Below the pieces are notes generated by a model. That model saw only the letters and a program-made list of their open reading frames with translations, did no database searches and had not been told where the DNA came from. 64,000 bases of DNA from Thermophilibacter gallinarum (GTDB lineage Bacteria > Actinomycetota > Coriobacteriia > Coriobacteriales > Atopobiaceae): contig NZ_JADCJZ010000001.1 of the NCBI RefSeq assembly GCF_014982725.1, forward strand, positions 496,001-560,000. Reading direction: 5' to 3'. The position numbers were made by a program, and so were the translations under genes. Within the stretch, counting starts at the first letter, position 1, and each line of letters starts with the position of its first letter. Of this stretch, positions 7,962 through 16,310 are shown one piece after another.

Positions 7962-8960
7962 GTGAAGAACTCCGAGATCTACCGCCGTACGCTGAAGTTC
8001 TCCGTCATGCGCCTCGTGCGGACCGTGCTGTGCCTCGTTCTGCTCGCCGCCCTGCCGCTCGTTGCCTTCGTCGCCACGGGCATGGCCGGCCTGGACGAGA
8101 TGGCGCAGCTCGCCGCCACGGGCGTTGCGTTCATCATCGCGCTCATCGTCTTCTACGTCGTGGCGCACTACGGCGGCTACCTGCTCACGGCCGGCCAGGT
8201 CGCCATGATCACCGAGGGCGTCGCCACCGGTCAGCTCCCCGAGGACACCTACGAGGCGGGCAAGCGCGCCGTGAAGAGCCGCTTTGCCACGGCGAGCGTC
8301 TACTACGGCCTGTGGTCGATCACCAAGGCCATCACCAACGAGATCTCCGCCGGCATGAACGCGATCGCCCGCGGGATCGACGGCGACAACCAGAACGGCG
8401 CCGCCTCCGTCATCGCGGGCATCATCTCGGCCGTCGTGAGTGTGGTGCTCGAGTACCTCAACTACTGCAGCCTGGGCTGGGTCTTCCTCCACGGCGAGCA
8501 GTCCGCGTTCAAGAGCACCTGCGACGGTGCCGTCGTCTACTTCCAGAACTGGAAGACCCTCATGAAGAACTCCGCCAAGGTGATCGCGATCACCGTCGTC
8601 TCGCTCGCGCTCATCGGCGGCGCGTTCTTCGGCGTCGCGTACCTCGTGCTGGGTTCCATCGAGCCGCTGACGGCCGTCCTCTCCCAGATCGACGCCACCG
8701 CCACGCTCGAGGACGGCTCCGCCGTGCCCGCCGGCACCTCGCTCATCGTGCTCTGTGCTGTCATCGCGCTCGTGCTCTGGAGCGGCATCCACGGCGCCTT
8801 CGTGAAGCCCTACATCCTCGTCTCCGTCATGCGCCGCTACATCGAGGCCGGTCGTGCGGACACGCCGCAGGTCGACGTCTACGAGAAGCTCTCCGGCATG
8901 TCCAAGGGCTTCAAGAAGGCCCTCGACCGCGCCGGCGAGGAGGCTCCCTCCGCCGCGTAG
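7962..8960 (+). CDS. Polytopic membrane protein, unknown function
   Basis: 332 aa from the GTG at 7962, which has GAAAGGG five bases upstream. A TTG at 7935 is in frame but lacks a site. Five to six hydrophobic segments are visible: near the N-terminus (VRTVLCLVLLAALPLVAF), two in the first third, one around VIAGIISAVVSVVLEY, and two in the last third. Long soluble loops separate them. I do not recognise the family; orthologues of such 330-aa membrane proteins exist in Coriobacteriia as hypotheticals. It diverges from the Gfo/Idh gene and ends before a perfect 33-bp inverted repeat. Confidence 0.8.
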   Translation: MKNSEIYRRTLKFSVMRLVRTVLCLVLLAALPLVAFVATGMAGLDEMAQLAATGVAFIIALIVFYVVAHYGGYLLTAGQVAMITEGVATGQLPEDTYEAGKRAVKSRFATASVYYGLWSITKAITNEISAGMNAIARGIDGDNQNGAASVIAGIISAVVSVVLEYLNYCSLGWVFLHGEQSAFKSTCDGAVVYFQNWKTLMKNSAKVIAITVVSLALIGGAFFGVAYLVLGSIEPLTAVLSQIDATATLEDGSAVPAGTSLIVLCAVIALVLWSGIHGAFVKPYILVSVMRRYIEAGRADTPQVDVYEKLSGMSKGFKKALDRAGEEAPSAA

Positions 8961-8968
8961 CCGCGTCG

Positions 8969-9042
8969 TGAGACAAAGGGGACAGGTTCATTTGTCTCAT
9001 TAGTTTTCGAATGAGACAAATGAACCTGTCCCCTTTGTCTCA
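8969..9042. repeat. Perfect 33-bp inverted repeat, two GGGGACAG units head to head
   Basis: Arms 8969-9001 and 9010-9042 are perfect inverted complements separated by 8 bases. Each arm is itself a palindromic unit (GAGACAAA-GGGGACAG-GTTCA-TTTGTCTC). It fills the space between the membrane-protein gene and the convergent LysR gene, whose stop begins at 9045, and could form a long cruciform or terminate both transcripts. Confidence 0.9.
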
Positions 9043-9975
9043 CTAGTAGCCGGTGACGGAGCCCTCGGAGCTCAGGAGCCTCTTCAGGAGCGAGAACTCG
9101 TTGCGGCAGAACTGGTCGAGGCGCTCGACCTCGGGTCGGCGCGTGCCCTCGAGCAGCGTGAGGCACACCGGGACCGCGGGCGCGTCGGCCGGGTCCAGGT
9201 CATGCATCGTGGCAAAGGGCAGGATGCTGAGCGCCTTGAGGTAGACGCCCATGATGCAGCCGTCGCGGTTCTCCAGGAAGTCGACGACCTCCTCGTTGGT
9301 GTCGACGTGAACGAGCGGAGAGGTCAGCCCGGCCTTCCGGCAGGTGACGACCACCGTCTCGTTGAAGCCGTCGATTCGGTCGTTCCAGAGCACGGGGTAG
9401 GGGGCGAGGTCGGCGAAGGTAATCCGTCTCCTGCCTCGCAGCGGGTGGTGCCGACCTAGGAAGACGCCGGGCGTGACCGTCCCGATCTGGGTGCAGACGC
9501 ACCCGGGGGCGTCCAGGCGCCCGATCGTGAAGAGGGCGTCGAGCGCGCCGGCCCGCAGGCTCGCGAGCGCGTCGTCCCCCACGCGTACGGAGAGGCTCGT
9601 CTCGACCCCGAGGGAGCGTGCCATGAGGTGCGCGACGATGCCGCAGATGAACTCGTGCTTGGAGAAGGGCGGCGTGACGAGCGCCAGCCTGAGGTCACCC
9701 CTGGTCACAGTACCGTCCTGCCACGAGGCGGCTGCCTGCTCGATCGAGGTGACGCCCTCGGCCACCCTGCGCGCGGGCTCGAACAGCGTCTCCCCCAGGG
9801 GCGTGAGACGCATGCCCCGTCCCTCCCGGACGAACAGCGTGCCCCCGAGCTCCTCCTCGAGCTCGTGCATCGACTTCGAGACTGCCTGGACCGTGACGCC
9901 GTGCTCGCGTGCGGTGAGGGAGAAGTTCCCCGTGCACGCCGCGCGATAGAAGAACTGAAGCTGCCGGATGTTCAT
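9043..9975 (-). CDS. LysR-family transcriptional regulator
   Basis: 310 aa. The N-terminal helix-turn-helix is typical: MNIRQLQFFYRAACTGNFSL, then TVQAVSKSMHELEEELGGTLFVRE and LTPLGETLFEPA. The rest is the two-lobed effector-binding domain. The ATG at 9975 begins the conserved LysR N-terminus, so the much longer open frame upstream is not coding. It diverges from the membrane-protein operon starting at 10180, which is a plausible regulatory target. The effector is unknown. Confidence 0.9.
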   Translation of the reverse strand: MNIRQLQFFYRAACTGNFSLTAREHGVTVQAVSKSMHELEEELGGTLFVREGRGMRLTPLGETLFEPARRVAEGVTSIEQAAASWQDGTVTRGDLRLALVTPPFSKHEFICGIVAHLMARSLGVETSLSVRVGDDALASLRAGALDALFTIGRLDAPGCVCTQIGTVTPGVFLGRHHPLRGRRRITFADLAPYPVLWNDRIDGFNETVVVTCRKAGLTSPLVHVDTNEEVVDFLENRDGCIMGVYLKALSILPFATMHDLDPADAPAVPVCLTLLEGTRRPEVERLDQFCRNEFSLLKRLLSSEGSVTGY

Positions 9976-10179
9976 GGTCGCCCCTGTGGATGGGTGTGGG
10001 TCCAGGAGCAGTGTAGGGCGGGACCGGGGGAGCATGAGCTGGCGAGAAGGACGCGCGCCCCAAATATCAACCACTGCTTGATTATCCTGTACCCGTGAAT
10101 GCCGAGGTTTGAGGTTCCTGTAAGTCAGGTATCGTTTAACCTGTATGCCTGTCTGTGTACCCCCAGCCAAGGAGCCCGC

Positions 10180-11487
10180 ATGATCCCAGAGACGCAGCCG
10201 GAATCCGGCAACGCCCAGCAGAAGATGCCGCTTGCCTACCGGCTCTATGGCCTGTTCTGCATCCTGCTCGGCATCTTCACGCTCTTCACCGTGGTGATGT
10301 TCGCCGCGCTCATGACCTGGGCGCTCCAGACCGACCCGTCGATGATCATCGTTGGCACCGACCCCACGCTGCCCGTGGTCCTTCTCGTCATCTCGTACCT
10401 GATTACCTTCGCGGACGGCATCGCACTCATCGTCTTTGGCCGCATGCTGCGCAAGGGCAGCCGGCGCAACGCCGTGCTCATCTCCCACGTGCTCATCGCG
10501 ACGTCCGTGGTGCAGATCCTGTTCAAGCTGATGCTGCAGGGCGTCGACCTCTCGCTCATCCCCGACGCCATCCAGCTCTTCCTGCTGATCGCGGTCTCGG
10601 TCACCGTTGACCCGTCGCTCAAGCAGGAGCGTGCGCTCCAGCGCCGCGCGCGCGACATGGTGGAGCGCGAGGCCGCCGAGGAGGGCATGCTCGGCCGCGA
10701 CTACGAGGGCAAGGGCTATATCGAGCTCAACTTCTTCAACCTGTTCTGGGTCTTCGTGATCTGCTGCTTCCTCGGCCTCATCATCGAGACCGTCTACCAC
10801 TTCGCCGTCGTGGTCCCCGGAGAGATCCAGGACCGCGCGGGCCTGCTCTTTGGCCCGTTCTCGCCGATCTACGGCTTTGGCGCCGTGCTCATGACCGTGG
10901 CGCTCAACCGCTTCTACAAGGCCAACCCGGCGATCATCTTCGTGGTCTCCGCCGTGATCGGCGGCCTGTTCGAGGCGGCGACCTCGCTCTTCATGGAGCT
11001 CGGCTTTGGTGCGGTGGCCTGGGACTACTCGGGCTCCACGATCTTCGGGCTCTTCCCCGACCCGATCGCCGTGATCTTTGCCGGGCGCACGAGCACGCTC
11101 TTCATGTGCATGTGGGGCGTGCTCGGCTTCGTGTGGATCAAGCTCTGCCTGCCGTGGATGCTCAAGCTCATCAACCTCATCCCGTGGAAGGTCCGCTACT
11201 CGTTCACCACGCTCTGCGCGGTCCTCATGCTCGTGAACGGCGTCATGACGCTCGAGGCGCTGGACTGCTGGTTCGAGCGACTCTCGGGCATCCCGCAGAC
11301 CACGCCCATCGAGCAGTTCTACGCCGAGCACTACGACAACGACTACATGGCGCACCGCTTCGAGTCCATGACCATCACGCCGGACGACTCCGCCCGTGTG
11401 GACGGCGCCGGGCGCACCGACGCGGCCGAGGCCGACGAGTCCGTGATCGAGAAGGACGCCGACGAGACGTTCGAGAGCGTCGCTTGA
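10180..11487 (+). CDS. Membrane protein with ABC_trans_CmpB-type (PF06541-like) domain
   Basis: 435 aa from the ATG at 10180 with AAGGAG five bases upstream. The first 150 residues have four to five hydrophobic helices; a charged linker (ERALQRRARDMVEREAAEEG) follows. The second half has the CmpB-like signature: FLGLIIETVYHF, GLLFGPFSPIYGFGAVL, and FEAATSLFMELGFGAVAWDYSG. Despite the Pfam name, members are membrane proteins of unknown role, not proven transporters. It precedes two short-spaced genes and probably heads that operon. Confidence 0.8.
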   Translation: MIPETQPESGNAQQKMPLAYRLYGLFCILLGIFTLFTVVMFAALMTWALQTDPSMIIVGTDPTLPVVLLVISYLITFADGIALIVFGRMLRKGSRRNAVLISHVLIATSVVQILFKLMLQGVDLSLIPDAIQLFLLIAVSVTVDPSLKQERALQRRARDMVEREAAEEGMLGRDYEGKGYIELNFFNLFWVFVICCFLGLIIETVYHFAVVVPGEIQDRAGLLFGPFSPIYGFGAVLMTVALNRFYKANPAIIFVVSAVIGGLFEAATSLFMELGFGAVAWDYSGSTIFGLFPDPIAVIFAGRTSTLFMCMWGVLGFVWIKLCLPWMLKLINLIPWKVRYSFTTLCAVLMLVNGVMTLEALDCWFERLSGIPQTTPIEQFYAEHYDNDYMAHRFESMTITPDDSARVDGAGRTDAAEADESVIEKDADETFESVA

Positions 11488-11546
11488 TAGGGGTACGTAA
11501 GAGGACTTTGTCCATCGTTGGCGCTATGCGCCCGAAAGGAGTTTCC

Positions 11547-11951
11547 ATGTCCGCAGAGTGCAAGATCGTCAAGGGCCTCAGCTGGCTCATCATGCTCATC
11601 GGCCTCGCCGCCGTAGCGATGGGCGTCGTCATGTTCATGAACGCGGGCGATGTCGCCGCGCAGTTGGAGGGCGGTCCGATTAGCGCCCAGACCGCCGCCG
11701 TCATCATGATCGTGGCCGGCGTCTTCGAGTTCGTGACCGGCGTGATGGGCGCGCGCGGCGCGAACAACCCCGCCCACCTCGGTGGCTTCATCGTCTTTGC
11801 CAGCATCATCGCGATCGTGAACGTCGCCGAGATCGCGCTGATCGTCACGGGCGGCCAGGGCACGGTCTGGATGAACGCCATCTACGTCGCCGCCGCGCTC
11901 ACCGCCGTCTTCAACGCGTCTCGCGCCAAGAAGGCCGCGCTGGACCGCTAA
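11547..11951 (+). CDS. Small four-helix membrane protein
   Basis: 134 aa from the ATG at 11547 with GAAAGGAG six bases upstream. Four hydrophobic segments are visible: LSWLIMLIGLAAVAMGVVMF, TAAVIMIVAGVFEFVTGVMG, IVFASIIAIVNVAEIALIV and AIYVAAALTAVFNA. The layout resembles HdeD/DUF308-type four-helix proteins, but no diagnostic motif is evident, so the family is left open. The stop overlaps the ATG of the lipase-like gene (TAATG), so the two are translationally coupled. Confidence 0.8.
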   Translation: MSAECKIVKGLSWLIMLIGLAAVAMGVVMFMNAGDVAAQLEGGPISAQTAAVIMIVAGVFEFVTGVMGARGANNPAHLGGFIVFASIIAIVNVAEIALIVTGGQGTVWMNAIYVAAALTAVFNASRAKKAALDR

Positions 11952-13306
11952 TGACGGCAGTGGACAAGAACACGGGAGCCGAGAAGGACCTCGCGCCGGA
12001 GGCCCGGCGCCGTCCTCGCTGGGGGCTGCGCGTCCTTCTCGGCCTGCTCGTCCTTCTCGTCGTGGCGGGCATCGCGCTGTTCGTGGCGGTGCAGCACCGG
12101 CTCGACCAGCGCAGCCGCGGCGAGGGCGTGGTCCAGGCCCCGAGCGAGTTCGCCGCGCTGGAGAACTCGACCGGCCGCACCGGTGCCTTCACCGCGAGCA
12201 TCGACTTCACGAGCATGGCAACGGGCGCCGAGACCATCTCCACCGAGGTCGCCTGGGACGACGAGTGGTTCTTCCAGGACCCCACGGTCTACAACCACGA
12301 GCTCGCCACCACGTGCTCGGTGCTCTCGGCCGTGGCCAACTCGGAGTCCGCGTACTACCAGGCAGGCTCGAGCTCGCCGGCCTACATGGAGCAGGCGCTG
12401 GCCGAGCTGGGCTTCGAGGAGATCTCCACGGCGTCCTACCAGTACCGCAGCGAGATCTTCGACGAGGTCGTGGACTTCATCACCGGCACGGACGACGTCG
12501 TTGCCTACTCGGTGGCCACCAAGCGCGTGACCAGCGCGAGCGGGGCCGAGAAGACCCTCTTCCTGGTGTCGATCCGCGGCAGCTACGGCTCGGAGTGGCT
12601 GAGCGACCTCAACATGGGTAGCGCTGCGACCTACGACATGGAGGAGATCACGCACGAGGGCTTCTCCGAGGCCGCGCGCGAGATCGTGGACGAGCTCGCG
12701 GCGCGCATCACCGAGGAGGCGGGCCTCGACGGCACCGAGGACATCTGCCTGCTCTTCACCGGCCACTCGCGCGGCGCGGCCACGGCCAACATCGCCGCGG
12801 CGTACGCCGACGAGATGAGCCAGGGCCTGCGGGTGCTCGCACCGCTCTCGAGCATCTACTGCTACACCTTCGCCACGCCCACGGTCACGACCTTCGATAC
12901 CGCGCACGACGCGCTCTACGACAACATCTTCAACGTCATGAACCCGAGCGACCTGGTGCCGCGCCTACCGCTCACGTCCTGGGGCTACGAGCGCTACGGG
13001 CATGACCTGTGGCTGCCCGGCTACGGCGACGAGGGCTTCGACGAGGCGCACGAGGCCATGTGCGAGGTCTTCGAGGCCAACACGGGCGTGGAGAGCCCCT
13101 ACGTCCCCGAGGACCGCGAGCGCGTGGACAAGCTCGTGGAGGACCTCGGGCGTGAGATCCCCACGGCTGACGACCTTGCCACGGTCAAGGGCGGCGCCAC
13201 CGTCGTGAAGGACCTCATCGCCGACGTGAACCCCATGCAGGTCCTCTACGGCCACTACCCGAGCGTTTACATCGCCTGGATGCAGTCTCTCGACACGCTC
13301 GGGTAG
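11951..13306 (+). CDS. Membrane-anchored lipase (class 3)-like hydrolase
   Basis: 451 aa. One transmembrane anchor near residues 25-48 (LRVLLGLLVLLVVAGIALFV) places the rest outside the cell. The central domain has the alpha/beta-hydrolase nucleophile elbow LLFTGHSRGAATANIAAAYA (GxSxG form GHSRG), followed by FATPTVTT and NIFNVMNPSDLVPRLP, which match the class 3 lipase (Lipase_3/Mbeg1-like) pattern with the acid in NPSDLVP and a following His. Substrate is probably a lipid or ester. It is coupled to the upstream membrane-protein gene by TAATG overlap. Confidence 0.82.
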   Translation: MTAVDKNTGAEKDLAPEARRRPRWGLRVLLGLLVLLVVAGIALFVAVQHRLDQRSRGEGVVQAPSEFAALENSTGRTGAFTASIDFTSMATGAETISTEVAWDDEWFFQDPTVYNHELATTCSVLSAVANSESAYYQAGSSSPAYMEQALAELGFEEISTASYQYRSEIFDEVVDFITGTDDVVAYSVATKRVTSASGAEKTLFLVSIRGSYGSEWLSDLNMGSAATYDMEEITHEGFSEAAREIVDELAARITEEAGLDGTEDICLLFTGHSRGAATANIAAAYADEMSQGLRVLAPLSSIYCYTFATPTVTTFDTAHDALYDNIFNVMNPSDLVPRLPLTSWGYERYGHDLWLPGYGDEGFDEAHEAMCEVFEANTGVESPYVPEDRERVDKLVEDLGREIPTADDLATVKGGATVVKDLIADVNPMQVLYGHYPSVYIAWMQSLDTLG

Positions 13307-13349
13307 ACTTCCCTCAAGGGCTGGCTCTGCCACGGCAAGGGAGGCTGCG

Positions 13350-14159
13350 ATGGCTGACGTTCGCAAGGAGCTCGCGAGGGTTCTCGAGGACGCCTGTGAC
13401 GAGGTCGACCGGCGGCTGGGTGCGTTTCTCGCCAATCCGGACGACGTCGAGACCGTCCACAAGCTGCGCATCTCCATTCGCACGCTGAGGAGCCTGCTGA
13501 CGTTTGTCTCCCCGCTGCTCAAGCGCCGTCGCCACCGACTGCTCCAAGACGACCTGCGATCTGTGGTCGTCGAGACGTCGCGCCTGCGCGAGTACGATGT
13601 GCTGCTTCGGCAGCTGCGCGAGCTGGACGTCCCATGCGCTGAGCTGGACGAGAGGGTCGTTTGCCTGCGCGAGCTCGAGCGCAACCACGTGGTGGACGTG
13701 ATGCGCGGACGTCATACGCGTCGGGCGCTCCGTCGCGTGCGCAGGGGCGTGGGGCGAGTCCCGTGGCGCGACCGCGTGCGCGAGGAGGGCGTCGCGCGGG
13801 CCGACGTCCGCGCGCTCTTCCGCGAGCTGGTGCGTGTCGTGGACGAGGGGTCTGCCACCGCGGACCGTGCGGATGCCGATGCCGTCCACACCCTGCGCAA
13901 GCGGGCCAAGCGCGCACGCTATGTCGCGGAGCGCTTTGGTTCCCTGCTAGGGGAGGGCGCCGCGGCCGAGGCCGCGCGCATGAAGGGCGTTCAGGATGAG
14001 CTCGGCGACATCTGCGACGCGCGCGTAAACGTCATGATGGCGCGCGAGTTCCCGGCCGAGGGGCTCTCCGCCGAGGCGCGCGCCGCGCTGGAGGAGCTCG
14101 TCGCGCGCAACCAAGCGCTCGTTGACGCGTTTGTGACGGGTGTGCGGCCCGTCTGTTAA
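13350..14159 (+). CDS. CHAD-domain protein
   Basis: 269 aa, a stand-alone CHAD domain. It shows the two conserved-histidine helical repeats: ETVHKLRISIRTLRSLL in the first half and DAVHTLRKRAKRARYVAERF in the second, the latter followed by GVQDELGDICDARV. CHAD domains are all-helical, strongly basic and bind inorganic polyphosphate; many lie next to a CYTH triphosphatase, which is absent here. The start at 13350 has GGGAGG close upstream. The stop codon lies inside a palindrome shared with the convergent ABC gene. Confidence 0.92.
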   Translation: MADVRKELARVLEDACDEVDRRLGAFLANPDDVETVHKLRISIRTLRSLLTFVSPLLKRRRHRLLQDDLRSVVVETSRLREYDVLLRQLRELDVPCAELDERVVCLRELERNHVVDVMRGRHTRRALRRVRRGVGRVPWRDRVREEGVARADVRALFRELVRVVDEGSATADRADADAVHTLRKRAKRARYVAERFGSLLGEGAAAEAARMKGVQDELGDICDARVNVMMAREFPAEGLSAEARAALEELVARNQALVDAFVTGVRPVC

Positions 14160-14187
14160 TTGGGGACAGCCCCAATTAACAGACGGG
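14148..14187. repeat. GGGGACAG-core palindrome containing both convergent stop codons
   Basis: Arms CCCGTCTGTTAATTGGGG and CCCCAATTAACAGACGGG flank ACAG. The TAA of the CHAD gene (14157-14159) and the TAA of the convergent ABC ATPase (14176-14178) are both encoded by the arms. A bidirectional stop/terminator role is plausible. Confidence 0.85.
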
Positions 14188-15279
14188 GATGCCGGCGGCG
14201 CGGGCGGCGTCGAGCAGCTCGGCGTTGCGGGCGTTCATCGTGCCGAACTCGCTCACGCAACAGACGACCTCGCGGCAGGCGAGAAGGACCTCGCGGGCGC
14301 GTTCCACTGACTCCGCGCTCACGGGCTCGAAGTCGCGCTCGAAGACCGCGCGGCTCGCGAGGCTGCGCGCGAGCAGGCCGTCCGCGTCGTGCTCGTGTAG
14401 CACGCCCGTGGCGAACGGTGTGCCCTCGCGCGCGAGCCGCCGGAAGCACGCCGCGCCCGTGCCGCCGCCCGCGATGACGAAGACCTCCGGATCGCCCTCC
14501 GGCCGCGCGAGCTCGACGCTGCCGAAGGCCGGGTCGTAGGCGCCCGGCGCCAGGTCGTAGAGCTCGGCGACGCGCTCGGCGGTGAAGACCTCGTCGGGCG
14601 TCCCCTGAAACGCCGCGCGCCCGTCCTTGATGCAGATCACGTGGTCGGCCGCCTTCTGCGCGAGGTCGACCTCGTGCAGCGATGCCACCACGGCGATGCC
14701 GCGCTCGCGTGCCTCGTGGCGCAGGAGGCACAGCACGTCCAGCTGCGAGCGAACATCCAGGTACGAGGTGGGCTCGTCGAGCAGCAATACCTGCGGCTCC
14801 TGGCAGAGCGCGCGGGCGAGAAGAACGCGCTGTCGCTGCCCGTCGCTCACGTGGGCAAAGTCGCGACTTGCGAGCGGGAGCACGCCCGTCGCCTCCATGG
14901 CCGCGGTGACGGCCTCGTCGTCCTTCTCGCCCAGGACGCCCAGGCGCCCGGTGAACGGGTGGCGGCCCGCCTCCACCACGTCCCGGCAGGTGAGAAGCTC
15001 GGTCTGGGGTCGTCCGGTGAGCATGACGGCCATGGTGCGGGCGCGCTCCGTCGCGGGGACGTCGCCCAGCTCCTGCCCAAGGAGCTCGACGGTTCCGCCG
15101 AGTGCGCGGAGCTGCCCGGCCACGGTGCGCAGGATCGTGGTCTTGCCTGAGCCGTTGGGCCCGATGAGCGCCACGACCTGACCGGGGCGCACCGCGAGGC
15201 AGATGTCGCGCACGAGCGCTCGCGCGCCGTGCCCCACATTCAGCCCCCGGAGCTCAAGCATGTTGCTGCCCTCGATCAT
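14176..15279 (-). CDS. Iron/siderophore-type ABC transporter ATPase with C-terminal extension
   Basis: 367 aa, about 110 longer than a normal FecE/BtuD-type ATPase. Walker A is GPNGSGKTT, the signature is VSDGQRQRVLLARALC (SDGQ variant) and Walker B is VLLLDEPTSYLD. It energises uptake with the permease and binding protein encoded directly upstream. After about residue 255 comes an extra domain, EVFVIAGGGTGAACFRRL through VICCVSEFGTMNAR-like segments ending AGIPVC, with a glycine-rich nucleotide-binding look. I recall the same extension in clostridial homologues, but its role is unknown. The ATG at 15279 overlaps the permease stop and has GGGAGG upstream. Confidence 0.88.
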   Translation of the reverse strand: MIEGSNMLELRGLNVGHGARALVRDICLAVRPGQVVALIGPNGSGKTTILRTVAGQLRALGGTVELLGQELGDVPATERARTMAVMLTGRPQTELLTCRDVVEAGRHPFTGRLGVLGEKDDEAVTAAMEATGVLPLASRDFAHVSDGQRQRVLLARALCQEPQVLLLDEPTSYLDVRSQLDVLCLLRHEARERGIAVVASLHEVDLAQKAADHVICIKDGRAAFQGTPDEVFTAERVAELYDLAPGAYDPAFGSVELARPEGDPEVFVIAGGGTGAACFRRLAREGTPFATGVLHEHDADGLLARSLASRAVFERDFEPVSAESVERAREVLLACREVVCCVSEFGTMNARNAELLDAARAAGIPVC

Positions 15280-16310
15280 CGCGGCCTCCCGCGGAGCATG
15301 AGGGCGATGACGATCGGCGCGCCAAAGACGGCGGTGACGGCGCTCACGGAGAGCTCGACCGGCGAGAAGAGCGTGCGTGCGATGAGGTCGCACCCGCAGC
15401 AGAAGGCCGCGCCCGTGAGCAGGCACGCGGGGGTCACGTAGAGCGGTCGCGACGACCCCACGCCGCGCTTGGCCAGGTGCGGCGCTGCGATGCCCACGAA
15501 CGAGACCGGTCCCGCGAAGGCCGCGACGCACGCGGAGAGCAGGCTCGAGACGAGCACGATGAGCATGCGCAGCCGACCCACGTTGACGCCCACGCTCTGC
15601 GCGTACGGCTCGCCGAGCTGGTAGGCGCCGAGCGGCTTGGAGAGCGCGAAGACCGCCGCGCTCATGGCGAGCACGACCACCGCGACCAGCCCCACGTCTG
15701 ACCACGTGGCGCCCGAGAAGCTCCCGCGCGACCAGTTGTCCAGGTTGACGATCGACTGGTCGTCGGCGAAGGCGATCAGGAAGTTGGTGACGGCCGAGCA
15801 GATGTAGCCCACCATCACGCCGGCCACGATGAGCATGCTCTGGGAGCGCACGCGTCGCGAGATGAGCAGCACGAAGCCTATCGTGACGAGCGATCCCGCG
15901 GCGGCAGCGCCCACGGACAGCGCGGGGCTCATGACCTGTCCCGCTCCCAGGGCCACGATCATCACCAGTGCCACCACGAGCTTGGCTCCGGAGGAGACGC
16001 CCAGCACGAAGGGGTCGGCGATGGGGTTGTTGAAGAACGTCTGCAGCAGGAAGCCGGAGAGCGAGAGCGCCCCGCCCAGGAGCACCGCCTCGATGACGCG
16101 CGGCAGGCGGATCTGCCAGATGACCTGCGTGGCGGTGGAGGGGTCGCCCGGGCCCGCGGCGAGGATGCGGGCCACCTCCGCCGGTGTGGTCTCCACGCTG
16201 CCCAGGCACAGGCTCGCCACGAAGAGCGCGCCCAGGCCGAGAAGGACCGCGAGGTCGAACGTCAGCGCCCTGCGCATGCGCCCGCCCTTGTCGCCCGTCG
16301 CGCGCGCCAC
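15276..16310 (-). CDS. FecCD/BtuC-family ABC transporter permease
   Basis: 344 aa with about ten hydrophobic segments, normal for iron-siderophore or cobalamin permeases. Family motifs include IRLPRVIEAVLLGGALSLSG, NNPIADPFVLGVSSGAKL and FAGPVSFVGIAAPHLAKR (the loop that contacts the ATPase). It forms the membrane channel of the importer. The start is a GTG at 16310 directly behind the binding-protein stop; an ATG at 16277 (MRRALTF) with AAGGGCGGG upstream is the alternative. The ligand could be iron-siderophore, haem or a corrinoid; sequence alone does not decide. Confidence 0.9.
   Translation of the reverse strand: MARATGDKGGRMRRALTFDLAVLLGLGALFVASLCLGSVETTPAEVARILAAGPGDPSTATQVIWQIRLPRVIEAVLLGGALSLSGFLLQTFFNNPIADPFVLGVSSGAKLVVALVMIVALGAGQVMSPALSVGAAAAGSLVTIGFVLLISRRVRSQSMLIVAGVMVGYICSAVTNFLIAFADDQSIVNLDNWSRGSFSGATWSDVGLVAVVVLAMSAAVFALSKPLGAYQLGEPYAQSVGVNVGRLRMLIVLVSSLLSACVAAFAGPVSFVGIAAPHLAKRGVGSSRPLYVTPACLLTGAAFCCGCDLIARTLFSPVELSVSAVTAVFGAPIVIALMLRGRPR

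Noticed and set aside
9043-11355. A 770-aa LysR protein
   Set aside because: The conserved LysR N-terminus MNIRQLQFFYRA begins at 9975; everything upstream is antisense to the gene at 10180.
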